Source: Rhea pennata (lineage: Eukaryota; Chordata; Aves; Rheiformes; Rheidae). From it: a stretch of DNA of 64,000 bases. Positions within the stretch are counted from its first letter, which is position 1. The number at the start of each line of letters is the position of its first letter. The position numbers and the translations under genes are program-made. The stretch spans positions 58,568,570 to 58,632,569 of the forward strand of contig NC_084667.1 of assembly GCF_028389875.1 (NCBI RefSeq), read 5' to 3'. Shown piece by piece: positions 1 through 12,570 of this stretch. The notes under the pieces are model-generated. The model was not told the origin of the DNA and did not search any database. It worked only from the letters and a program-made list of their open reading frames with translations.

Positions 1-104
1 CAAAACCTTAAAACCTTGTTTGCCTTAATTTTTTTTGACACCTTTAAATTTGAAACTGTAAATGGATATTAAAATATTGAAGTTGTTTATTTAGTGACTT
101 AGAT

Positions 105-510
105 CGCAGAACGGCTGAGGTTGGAAAGGACCTCTGGAGATCATCTAGTCCAACCCCCCTGCTCAAGCAGGGTCACCTAGAGCAGGTTAGACAGGGTTGC
201 ATCCAGGTGGGCCTTGAATATCTCCAGAGAAGGAGACTCCACAACCTCTCTGGGCAACCTGCTCCAGTGCTCTGTCACTCTCATAGTGACCAAATTCCCT
301 CTCAGGTTCAGGTGGAACTTCCTGTGGTTCAGTTTGCGCCCGTTGCCTCTTGTCCTGTTGCATGCGACCACTCAAAAGAGTTTAGCCCCATCCCCTTGAC
401 ACCCTCCCTTCAGGTGCTTCTAGACATTGATAGGATCCTTCTTCAGTCTTCTCTTCTCTTCAAGCTAAACAGGCTCAGCTCTCACAGCCGTTTCTCACAG
501 AGCAATGTTT
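105..510 (-). mobile_element. CR1 LINE 3' fragment, minus strand
   Basis: On the minus strand the segment reads as the typical 3' end of a bird CR1 element. Near its left end is the complement of the hallmark 'ggttggactagatgatct' block followed by a 'ccttccaacct' block. The body then contains the usual complement of the CR1 3' ORF end and 3' UTR (around 230-330: 'gagactccacaacctctctg', 'ctgctccagtgctctgtcac'). It is 5'-truncated, as most CR1 copies are, and the open frames crossing it are fragments without coding potential. Boundaries are approximate because the terminal microsatellite has decayed. Confidence 0.9.
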
Positions 511-3500
511 ATGTAGCTATTTTAATTTTTGAATTTTCAGCTAAATAGAGGTAATTACAAAAAAATTAAATTTAATCTTATGAAAAACAGAGAAAAAGAG
601 ATGCAGGAATGCGAGAAGAGGAACAGTAGAGAGAATCCTGGAGATCCCATAAAGCTCTGCAGTTTTTCGTTGGACCACATCTAATAAGATATGATATGAC
701 TTGAACAAACTTTACTGTAACTTGTTTATTTCCTGGGCTCTTTCAACACTCCCCTGGTTGCATAGCCTTCTGAAAGATTGCAGTGCAGTAATTGGTAAGG
801 ATTATTAGCAGGAGGGGAAACTCAAGCTGTGGTGACTCTCCTCTTGCTGTGTTGTGTTACCAAGATCTGCATTTTGGAGTAGGAGATAGTGAATAGATGC
901 CCTCGTGTTCCAAATTTTGAGATGTTTCTGCTTGCAGAAAAGGACTTGGATAAGTCTTCTTTAGGTGTTCCTAGTAGTGGCATACTATGCAGCACAGCCA
1001 CTCAATTTATTGATGCAGTGCTATTTTCTTTAATACAGAAGCTTGCAGTTTATGCCTAATACTTTGTTTTTAATTCTATGTGCTCAGACAGTGGAGAATA
1101 AGGTAAGGTGATGATTGTTGTTGTGTACCGTTTAAAGGATAATGAAAGCGATTGCTGCATGTTGTAGCATGCAACAGTAACTGAGTTCTATTAGAAAGTA
1201 AAAGTTTCAATTACCCTTTTTATTGCTAGTAACTTATTGAAATTCATTGTACTAAAATCCTTGAATTACCTAGCATTTTAAAGCTGACAAACAGGTATTT
1301 ACGGGTCACAAGTTATTTGTGTTACATACATTATTTGCACTTTATCCATATTAGAAGTTTTTTTTTGAGTTAGTTTTTTACTTTGATTATCCAATATAAT
1401 AATGAAGAATTGTTTTCGAAAGCAGTGTTCTTGGAATGTTTCTCCTTGTTTTTTTAGCTGTTAAGATTAATATAAAATCTGTTCTATGTTGTATACAGTG
1501 GGCTGTTGGTTTGTTTGTTTGTTTGTAAATTCAGGATTTTAAGGGTATGGCTCTGTAACAATGCTGCAATTTAGCTTTAATTTTCAGCAAGAATGAAAAC
1601 TAGGACTAAAGCCTGTGTTCATCAGAAGGGATTGGAATGTAGGAAGAGAAAATGATGGCTGGAAACTCAGAACTCCCTGCACTATATTCAGCTTTGTAGC
1701 TGAGAATGTGAAATGCAGAGCAGCCAGGGCAATGGCTGGTTTCCTGCACAGTAACCACGTATACTACAGAGTTTGTGTGGAGGCTGATTTAGAACTTAGA
1801 TTTCTTGCGGAGTTACTATAAAAACATTTAGGCCAGAAAATAGTACTTGGTTTGTCACATCTATAAAAATTATGGACTGATTTGGAGTTTCTGCTGTTTT
1901 CGTGGGGCAAGTCTTACGTAATTGCGTGCTTCCTTTTTTATATGAGTAAGAGTTTATTCGTATATTTTCCTTTAAATCTTAGTAGTTGCCTATTTTTACA
2001 GCTACTTTGTTTCTAGAGTGAAACAGATTGAGCTTTCATTGGTCAATAATGCCTGGTACTTGGAAGGATTTTGGTCCACTGGTGGCATGGCTGCTACTTT
2101 GTTAATAGTGACAGCCTTGCCTTTTCTCTGCCAGAGGTCCAAATCTGAGTTGAAGTGTGTGACAGAGATCAAAAAATAAAGGCCAAAAAGGACTCACTGA
2201 ATAGCTCTGGAAGTCTACAACATTCCTCAAAACTGAATAAGTGTTATCTTGGTCTCATGGTACAAAATAGCTTGCATTAGATATGATTATGAGAATGAAG
2301 GCTCAGTACATCTAGTGGCAGGTATGTAATTCTGTGACTGTTTCTAAATTTCTGTAACCAGTTCTGTGTAACTACTGAGGCTGGTCCTCTTTTGCAGCAT
2401 TCTGTGCAGGATGACATCTGGGAATACACTGCTAAGGTGAGCCCTTGGTGCCAGTCTGCTTAGTGTCATTTGGGAACATCATTGCTGTGGCAGTAGGAAT
2501 AGCTGGTCAGATTTTTCAGAGTACACTGACGCTTTTAAATTCTGTGGTAGATGGGCACAAATTTAATTGACATGAGTTGAAAGACTGAAGGTATTGCGAA
2601 AATGTGTTTTGATTGTGTATATTATAAGAGTCAACAATGTTGTTATTAAAGTGTAAATTTAGCTTCCCCACTCTCCCACAGATACTCTGTGGGGACTTCA
2701 GATCTAGTATACAGGGGGCTTGGGTATTTGTTGCATCTAAACTTGACTAGGAACTTATTGAAGTGCATGTAGAAAATTTAAATACTTGATGGGAGATTTG
2801 CTTTAATTGTTTTCAAACTCTTCCTCTTTTCTCAGTGTCTGTAAAAAAAACTTAGAGCTCAACCAAGCTTCCTGGAACCAGGATGCTTTCTTAGGGCTTT
2901 TTTGTTTTGTTTTTTCTTTGTTGTTAAAGAAACGCTAGAACAATTAGTTTCCCAGAATTGGCTTAACATTTCTAAATGAATTTAAGACTGTTAACAAGAA
3001 AATTGCACTTCTGTGAAGATTTTGCATAGTCTGTAACAACAACAAATGTATCTGGTTGGAGAAATTTGTGTGCATGTGAGGTCAGGAAAGACTGGCCATA
3101 ATTTTGTACTTTGTACATGTCCTTCTGTAACATTGTGTTGCTGAGAAGTCCTTTGCAAATTGTGATGGAGAAGAAAACAATCATTTAAAAATCATACATT
3201 GGTATGTTGCCATGCTGCCCTTCATCTATTTTATTTTTAAAGTTTGTCATTAAGAACTTGTCTAATTTCCTCCGGTTCATTAGACTAGCTTCATAGATGC
3301 TGAAAAACCTATTTAGGGTTTGTGAATGCGGGTAAAATAACTTACGTTTTTCTTTCTTTAGGACAAAGAGAGAAACTGTACAAACTATAGCAAAGCTCTT
3401 CTTACTGTCAAGAGTAAGAAGAACATTTCCAAGGCATTGAGAAAGCCTGTTCTTCTCTCTCCTCAAGCTGCAGATCAAATGAGATTCAAATAAAACAAAG

Positions 3501-3963
3501 GAGATGTAAGCAATCAAAAAGTTCGTTCCAAACTCAGGGGAGGTTTAGAATATGAAGGAAAGAAGGGTACAGGTTTCATTAACGATACTAATGCTGTTGC
3601 TGTGGAAATTAAGAGTAGCTTTTTAAGCTAACAAGTCTACTTTTAGTATAGTGGTCTCTTCAGTTGTTTTTCGAGGAGAATTGCATGTGTGGAGTACAAC
3701 ATTGTTTTCAGATACTCAATTTACCTAGTAGTATATAGCTAGAGAATAGGTTAGAAGAGGCAGTGAGTAAGAGCAAAGGTGGAAAGAAGCAACAGCTATT
3801 AAAGATTTCAAGCATTGTGCTATACTGATAACAACCTATGTACTGATGTGTTTAAATGAAAGAGGTTTTTGCAACCAATTTTTATGGGGAACCTGTGCTA
3901 AAGAGCAGATTTGAAGAAAACACAGATTTTTCTGGAATTGTGCTTTAACTGCTAGTTTGGAGA

Positions 3964-4005
3964 CTTGTCTTTAATCATCTGATGCTTGTCTTTAATCATC
4001 TGATG
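3964..4005. repeat. Perfect 21-bp tandem duplication
   Basis: A 21-base unit beginning 'cttgtctttaatcatctgat' occurs twice with no spacer (3964-3984 and 3985-4005) and no mismatch. It lies in the AT-rich region upstream of TRAF3 coding exons. The identity of the copies suggests a recent duplication; no function is implied. Confidence 0.9.
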
Positions 4006-4733
4006 TTTGTGCATTGGGGGTTTCTTGATACTAATTACATGTGTATAAAATCTCCAGTGGCACTGCATTGCTTTGTGTGACTATGATCAGGTGAAATTCT
4101 TTCTTCGTATATTTAGTTTTAATATAATTTTTTTGGCTGCTGGGACAGATGTTGTGTTTGCAAGATTAAAAATTATGATAATGTTAGATAAATTTTGAGG
4201 AGGGCAGATTTATTTGGAATTGTAGATTTGTCCTTCTCTCATAGGTATTTCTGCCTTTATTTGAATCCTAGCTGAGCTGGATTTTGCTCCATGCAAAATG
4301 TGTGAGCTCACTAGTTTATGAGTAGAAGATAAAAGGAGGTTTTGCTACTATATTTGTTAAGGAGTTTGTGGGTTTCCCTCTGCTCTCTCCGCTCTCCTTC
4401 CCAAACACTCATGCTTTAGAGGAGAACATTGTACCTTTCTGCTGTATTGAAATAAGTGATTAGGGCTGGTGCAGAGAATCTTTCCACTTATCACCTCTAA
4501 CTTTACTGGAAATCTTTTCCTTTTGTGCCTTGTTTTTGATTCAGCATCTAGTTGCACACATTCACAATTTCCTTCTCATGGGCATCAAAAATGCAACATA
4601 GCTTTCAGTGAGAGTCGACATTTATTTTGATGACCTTGGTCAGAATTTCCACGTGTGACAGTTGGTTCCATTACACTGCTGCTGTGATGAAAGGTAGACT
4701 CCAGGAAAGAATTACTGCAAAAATCAGTGTTGT

Positions 4734-4736
<3 letters not shown>

Positions 4737-4773
<37 letters not shown>
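4737..4773. repeat. Poly-T tract (37 nt)
   Basis: Uninterrupted run of T. It could be the poly(A) tail of a decayed minus-strand retrocopy or simple expansion; nothing recognisable flanks it. Length is likely to be variable and prone to sequencing error. Confidence 0.9.
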
Positions 4774-4776
<3 letters not shown>

Positions 4777-5639
4777 GTCATGTTTCAAGGTAAAACTTAG
4801 ATGTGCCAGCAGAGGGCTTGATTGAAACTACCGGTCAAAATGCAGCAAATAAGCCATCCTTTATATAGCTTTGTTTTTCTTACTGATATAAAAAGTTTAT
4901 ATTAATAGAAATGAGCTCTTACTTGCGTGTTATATTCAGCTCTGGTCACTCATTTCCAGGGATGCAGAGTCTGGAGATGATTTTTACAGGTCATTAGAGA
5001 TTTAGGTTATTTATATGGGAAGAGAGAAAATTGGGATTGTCCTCGTTCAGCTGCACTTGGGTACTGTGGCTTTGCCCTAGTTACATGATCTACCCTCTGT
5101 AACTGCATTAATGAAACCCTTTACTTTAGACAAGTACAGTAGTTGTTTGGACTGATAATACAACATATCCTTGTTCTAAAATGGGATAACCTTCACTTAT
5201 ACTTACTTGGTGACAGCTGTGCTGTTGAAAGCTGTGGTTTAGTAAAACTAGTGCAGTCAATGCTCAGGAATAGTTTCTTCACAGGAGGTTGTAAGATGTT
5301 GTAGTGGTAGTTGAGCTCATGTGTTAAGATGAGGGTACCACGACCTCTGTAGCTGTTTGTCTACAATATTATGCATAGTGTAATCATATTCTGGAATTGC
5401 TTCACATAGATCACAAAGCATTGGGCTACACTTTGTTTGGAAAGTATTATGACAAGAAAGAGCCCTTTTTGGATGATGAGGAGTAGAGGGTATAAGAAGG
5501 GGTGAGAGAATGGTTTCTTCTTATCCAGACTTAAACTCTAGGATTCTTAAATTCGCTGGTAACTCTTAAATCTCAGTGGAAGAACACTCCAAAAATAGTA
5601 TTTTCTGCTTGTGCAGACCAGGGATGTTGTAAAGGGTAA

Positions 5640-5745
5640 GCAATATTGTGCTTATTTTACAGCGGGGGGGAGGGAGGGACAAAGTGACAGTGTCTTAAAG
5701 TCATGTAGCCATTCAGTAGATTGGTGACAAAATTCCAAACTGCCC
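5640..5745 (+). mobile_element. Possible MIR-type SINE relic
   Basis: The order of blocks (cttattttacag, then a G-rich block, a gacaaagtgacag block, an aaagtcatgtagccattcag block and a tggtgacaa block) resembles the conserved core and 3' half of the MIR SINE ('attttacag..gaaactgaggc..agtgacttgcc.aaggtcac'). The G-rich part contains the quadruplex motif reported separately. Similarity is weak and by eye only. Confidence 0.35.
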
Positions 5746-8700
5746 CTGTATTATTGGAAACTTCAAAGCCTAGACATGATTTATTTACAAAAAGTGGGGA
5801 ATCACAGCTGTCTGTCCTTTGAATAACCATGATTAATGCAGCAGCTTTTAAACTCTCCTCTAATATTAAAGACTCAAGCCTCTTGCTCTGATAGTGGAAG
5901 CCCTCTACATACTTTTAAATTTGGTATTCGTTCCACCTGGAAGTTATTCTTTGCATTTTGCATATCTAGAGTGTAGTTGCGTGGATCTTGCAGATAGTCT
6001 TTGGAAATTCCCCAAGAGATCTCTTAAGTATTTTCCTTTAGTTCCTATTGCAACACCTAGAGGCTTTCAGATTTCAATTTTTTAGAAATAAAAATGCATG
6101 ATTAAGTAATTAAATTGTCATTAGTACATAAAAAAAAAATGCTCTGTCCAATATTTATTTGGTAGAGATGAGCACTGTTTCACTGATACTAAGTAAAAGA
6201 GCCCTTTGACTTTAAGCATGTCATAAGAAGTTTTCAACCAAAACTGTCAACTTCATATTCCAAATCTGAACACAGAAGTCTTTGAGGCCCGTGAATGATG
6301 TGGAAAGCTGCAACTTTTAATGTCTCTCTTTCAGAAGCAGCAGTCCTATACAGTTCTACCAGAACTGTGTTTGAAAGTTTGCTTATCTTTCATGATTTTA
6401 CTTTTTGGTTGTACAAGAGTGATAAACACTTGCTTTTGGGTAGTAACGTGAAATTTAGTCAGAAGAATTTGTAAAGCAGTCTCAGTCTTCACACTAAGTG
6501 TATTGTAGAAGGGACAAAATCCTGGCTGGTGGGTTTTTTTTGTTTTGCTTTTTGGTTAATTCTTAAAACCTAGTGCAAGAAATGAGCATTCAAAGGGACC
6601 TGTTGCTTTATCTTTAATAGTGTCCTGTCTAAACTGCTGTTTTAGAAATGATTTGTTCTCAGAATGTTAACAGTATCTACTGATCTGAAACCTTGAGAAG
6701 GTTGAGGTAAACCTGCAACTTAGCATTGGTGAAGCAAAATAATAAAATACTTTGATATTTTGGAAAGTAATCATAATCTGAGAAAATGTGAATTTGCATT
6801 CAGGTTCCAGGTAGAATAATCTTCTTAATGAGACTGTGCAGCTAGAAAAACAAATAACTGTTTTACACCAGAGGGATTTTATATGTTTCTCGTACATAAT
6901 GATTTGGTCTTCAACAGCATAATCATAAAGCCTGAATGACAACAACAGAAAGCAACGAATTAGTTCTCTTCTTGCATTACCTGCAAATGTTCTGTCAATC
7001 TACAGTTAAAAAATCCGAGCTTCTTCCATGAATACCTTTAAAAAGGCAAAAATAGTTTACAAAGCAAGGAACTTCTTATTCAGAACGTTCTGGGTCTGAC
7101 TTAGTGTTTGATAAAAATCATAGAACCTCATTTTGCTCTTAAACTCAAATTCAGTAATAAATTTTTATTAGAAATGTAAAAACTAGAATGCATTTCAGTA
7201 TAAGCAGAAATACAACACAAGTGGCACTTTTCTTCAGATTCTATTTGAATTTTATTTATGTTTTTTGGTTGAGCAATCAAAAAAAACCCTAACCTTTCCC
7301 AAACTTAATGTTGGTCATAGAAAATATAATACAAAGCAAGACACTGAAGATAAGGTTTATCTTGCTTGATTAAACAAATAATTTTTTTTGTGTTCCCCTA
7401 CATTATGATAAATAAATAAAGGCAAATGAAGAGGAAGTTGTCCTTATGAATCCCCCCCTTTCTTCGTGAATACAAGCAGTGCTTATAGGCAAACCTGAAG
7501 GGGTCTTCTAGAATGGTGGAAAAATCCACCTAAGAGTGAGAGATCATGATTTGTGTACAAATGAATGTCTTCCAGGCAATTTAATGTTAAATAAAATGTT
7601 CTGACAATAACCTTTTTGCTTGTTAGTTTCTGCAATTTGACTAATATTTGGGGTTTTCCAATGTAGCAAAAGTAATTCTTACTGATTTGTATTTATAGTA
7701 TTAAAAAGTTACAAAATGGAAGACAAGGTAATGTTTTATGTAGATGAGTTAGCTTCCATAGGACTGGGACTGCATTACTTTGGTTTTTGAGCTTTGGACG
7801 TAGGCTTAGAAAACTTAATTTGGATAGACTAGAAATAATTTCTTGTGGAAATCAGGTATCATCATCTCAGTTTTCTGGGATAACCATTTCTAGTTCCATA
7901 ATACTTAATTTCAGCATTGAATTCAAAAATTGTAGAACTATACTGAAGTTGTACTTATTTATTTTACCAGCTTCCTCTATACTCTACTATATTCAGAATT
8001 TCCTGGGAGGATGATTCTGTTAAACATCAGCTGCATTTTAAAACTGGATTAACTAATATTCTGGGGATTCTTAAGGAAGGCAGTTTTCCTGAAATTATTT
8101 ATAACAAACAGGTATCTTTTTTTCGTAACAGCAGGAATTGAGGTAAGGGGTGTTAAGCTAGGTAGTACTGCAGATCAGATTTCAAGGCTGAATTCACTTT
8201 AGAGTCAGCACAGATGTATTCTTCCAGAAACCGGCAATGCAGAAAGTATTCTTCATGCGCTTACTCGCCAGCAGTGTAGATTGTCCGCTGCGATGCTGCT
8301 AAACAGATAAAATTTCATTGGGTTTGAAAATAAGATCTAATTGATTAACTGAGTGGAAAAAACATAGCATCCATCAATAGATCAAAAAAACCCCAGCCCC
8401 TCGGTGACTTGACTTTAAAAGGCTGCAGATTTTTTGATCTTTTTTTTTTTTTTTTTAACGTTTTCATATTAGTGACAGGATAAAACGATTTTGGTGTCTT
8501 GAATTGATGTAGTTTAAAAGCAAGGTGTTTCATATAAATCACACAAGAGATTCTTCTTGAAGTCAGACCTCTGGAGGAAGAGTGAACTCTTTTAGGACAC
8601 TTACATGAGATGCCTTTTACTAGGACGGTATGTTTTGGCCAAAACCATTTGGATTGTCATCTTAATCCTCCTTGTTCCCTGTTAGGATGTGTCATGGGTG

Positions 8701-11533
8701 GTTCAAATTTATTGTTTCCTCATCGTAGTAGGTGTGAATGGGAAACATTGTGAATGACAACTTCTGGCTGCATGTGATTTGAACTTGCCATTTGTAATGT
8801 GAATCAATGATTGCTGTGCAACAAAAACAAAGGAAATGTTAAGCTTATTGTAAAATGGGAAGTGCAGAAAATCTGGATTGATGTAAATAGTTTCTCATGA
8901 AGACAGAGTGTTCAGAGTGTGAATACAAACCATTTTCACTAGCTCTTTTTTCAAAGTGTTTATAAAGTAGTTCCATAAAAGGAAAGTACCTTTAAGTTCA
9001 AATAGATGATTATGGCACAGGCATTTCCCAGAATGTCTGATCTTAGTCTTTGTGTTTTGTGATAGTTGAGTATTTTGTAAACAGAGCCAAATGTTACAAA
9101 AAATATACGATGTTGACCCACTTCCTCAGCATGAGACTGGCATACATAACTTCCCCAAAACAGCAGAGGAAGAAATTGAAGTATTTTTTGTTCTGAGATG
9201 CATCTGACTATTCTTTGACCTTTCCTGTTCCTTTAGTGTTTCAAAGACCTCCTACAGGAATATGGATCCAAAATGGAGGTTAATTTCATAGGTGAAATGC
9301 AATAATCTTGTATGTGTTCTCTTTCTTTCCCTCACCCATAAGCAAGAACCCAAGTTGGAATTCAAAATACTGAAGAAAGTGTGTGCTTACTGTTAGTTTG
9401 GACAGCATGTCTCTTATCTGCTGAACTGTGACCCAGGCTTTCAAAGCTTGAGATCTTTGATTTCTAAAAAAAAGTCTTTTGATTTCTTGTGCTTCAAATG
9501 ATATTTCTAATGTGTTTTGGTAGCCTACTGAGATTATGAAATAATTATTAAGAGCTGTAGTTAGCAAGTGTAATTCAAATACAGTACTTTGAGCCTGAGG
9601 CAGTAGTGAAAACAATCTTAAAACTTAAAGCCATTTTGCCAGGGCATATGATATGATTCAAAAGAAATGCTGTTAATTTTCAGAAAGTAACAATTAAACA
9701 TAATGTCTTAGGAATTTGATTTCCTCCCCCTCCCCCCCCTTTCTCCCACTAGCAGGATATATGTTACACTGTAAAGCTGAGGAAGAAGGTACACAGAGTA
9801 AAACTATATACATGTAACTTACTATTCATTTTTTGTTTTCAGTCTTCTTGCAAACTAGAACATGAGAAAGACTCAATGTTATGTCTGTGATTCAAGTGGC
9901 GTGCAAGGTTGTTCTTTTGCAAGAACATCAATTTTTATACTTCTAATTTTCTATTTCAGATAGGAAAATGAGGAATACTCTGTACTACTCAAGCCATAAG
10001 TAGTTTTGCTATTGACTAGGTCATTTTTGCAGAATAAAGTCCTTAAAAATTATAGTGAAATATAGTTCAGTTGCTTGAGAACATAGTGATTGATGTATTG
10101 GTATTGTATATCCAACCTAAACATTTCTAGGGTTCTACAGTAGTAAATAACTGTGAAGAACATTCAAGTAGCAGTCAAGCTTTTATTGCAGAGAATTACC
10201 TTTTGTATGTGTACACAAATGTTCCTATCCTATTTGCTTATATCCAAGTACTATTTTTTTCTATTGATCTTCATCGTTTCTATTTTGCGTATGATCTCAA
10301 GGTCATCTTCACAGTTGACTTCCATTTGTTTACGCAAAGGAGATGCGTGCTGGTAGAAATGCTGGATGAAGTTTAAAATAGTTAAAATATCCGATTATTT
10401 TTAACACAAAGAAAAACAGTATTATGTATTAGTACTACTTTTATTTTTGCATGGGAATTAATTAATATTTGAATATATTGCATGAAAGATGGTAAAGAAT
10501 GGTCTCATCTGTTCACTGTGTAAAGTGGTATCTGGTGCTGGTTGCCAGCAGTGAACCATCACTCCCACTCCAGCATTTCCTCATAAAGCAGATTCTGGAA
10601 ATATCTCGGTACTGATTGCATCTCCTATACGTGTTGTACAGCAAACATGATCAGTGCTTCAAACATGACAAGTACATGGGGAAAAAAGAAAATCAATAGT
10701 TGCCCTCTACAAACAAGAGCAGGAAAATGACAAGACCCCTGATTTTTGTAGAAGGCAAAATTGGGGGCAGTTTTGTGCCTTCAGAACTGCCACTCCAATC
10801 TGCTTCAGTCATCGCCTGTGTATTCTAGGGGAGTGATCAGAGCTATTTACATTTTACTTTTTAGCTGTTCTTCTGTGCCCCTGTCCACAGTCAGCTGTGG
10901 GGCTTTTCCCTGAATGCTGTATTGAGGCAGTGGTTGGATGTTGTGAGAACAGGTCTCTACAGCAATGTATCCTGTGTCTGAGAGCTCTAGAGGCGTGATT
11001 CTTGTGGCGGACCTCCCTGCTCGTCTTTAAGGTTTCTGACATACGTGTTGCTCTGAGTAATGGATAATGTTGTCTCCAGTGTAATGCTTTCAGCTTGCAT
11101 TATTGTTTTAATTGGTCATCAGGTTACGGCCTTATGCTGTATATTATAATTGTATTTAGAAGTAGAAATAGGACTGTCTAAAAAATAATGAAAGGAAGAT
11201 GTATGTTCTTTTCAGTAAATACATATGTGTACTAAGAATTTGTTAACCACTAAAAACACTGAAATGTTAGGCAAAGGTTTTTTATCATTTATTTTAAGAT
11301 GAAAATGTTTGTAAGATAACATGAAACAATAATTCTTAGTGATCAAAAGCACAAAGGCTAGCAAAACTTAAGTCTCATAAATTACCAGTCTAGTTACCTA
11401 ATACTTTGGTTCTTTGGGGGTATCCTGTAAATTTTAAAAAAAGAAAATTCTGTGAAGAGTGAAACTGGAAAAGTTTGATTTCCTGCAGATCTATGCACTC
11501 TGTCCATTTTTTCCACCTCTGTTCTCCCCCTCA

Positions 11534-11548
11534 CCCCCCCCCCCCCCC
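11534..11548. repeat. Poly-C tract (15 nt)
   Basis: Run of 15 C followed directly by an A-rich run in the upstream non-coding region. A second C run (12 nt) lies at 13508-13519. On the minus strand both are G runs. Confidence 0.9.
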
Positions 11549-12489
11549 AAAAAAAACCCACAATTACTAAAAGCTCACAAATAAGATGATATTGGAGCAG
11601 ACTGGGACCGTGAATGTTGCCTAGACAGGAGGGAGCAAATGGCCTTGCCTAGTTTTGATGCGACTATACACTGACTGGTCAGTTGATCTACCACCTAGAG
11701 GAGGTAATGATTGAGGTTGCACTACAGCCTTTTGCTCACTGGGATGCTACGTTAAGTTTCTCTTTCTGTTCCCCTCATACTTGCTGATTTTTTGGAAAAA
11801 TATCTGTCCATTTGGTTCTCAAATGTTTTTGAAAGGCTGATGCTTCAATAGGACGATGAACTGAACAATTACAAGTCTTATCTCATGAAAAGTTAAACTA
11901 AAAAGAAAGCATCTCAAATTACCACAAATAACCTAATTAGCATGAGGCATTGAAGTGTGGTATGTGTGTTTGTATGATTTCCAGATAAATACATTGCTTT
12001 TTGAAGAAGAAAGATTGGATAATCTTTACTGATGATTCTTCTGCTGTGATCTTTAGCTCCCTGTTGAACTTCAGGGTTTTTTTTTGAGAGAGATTAACTT
12101 AGATATTGTGTATGCAGCACTGTTACAATTGAATAACTTTTGATGTAAGTACAAATTTTTATTTGATTAAAAAGCTTTTTTACCCTAAAAAATGACTAAA
12201 TTAGACTATATCTTCTTTTAGGTTCTCTTCCCTTCTTAAGGAACTTCTGTTCCTTACTGATTCTGTATACACATGTAGTAGCGTGTAACTCTTATGCATG
12301 AGGAAATAGCTCCATGCATGCAACAGTCTGATCTGTGTGTGCAGTTTGAGATAAACATCAAGCCTCCCCAACTCTTTCGTTAAATGCGGTTCTCTGTTAA
12401 AATGCAACAGAGAACTGAGCTTAAAAGAGCACCAAGAACTACTTTATTGTGACCAAAATACTTTATGAATGGCTTCCTGTTTTTTTTTT

Positions 12490-12491
12490 CC

Positions 12492-12569
<78 letters not shown>
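12490..12569. repeat. (CT)n microsatellite merging into poly-T
   Basis: About 35 nt of CT dinucleotides with one TTT interruption, followed by an unbroken run of 43 T (12527-12569). It is an 80-nt pure pyrimidine tract on the + strand. The T run was translated as poly-F in an open frame crossing it, which is not a real protein. Confidence 0.9.

Positions 12570-12570
<1 letters not shown>

Noticed and set aside
105..548. Open frames over the CR1 copy as a LINE protein
   Set aside because: Only the 3' end of CR1 is present; the frames are not the CR1 reverse transcriptase.
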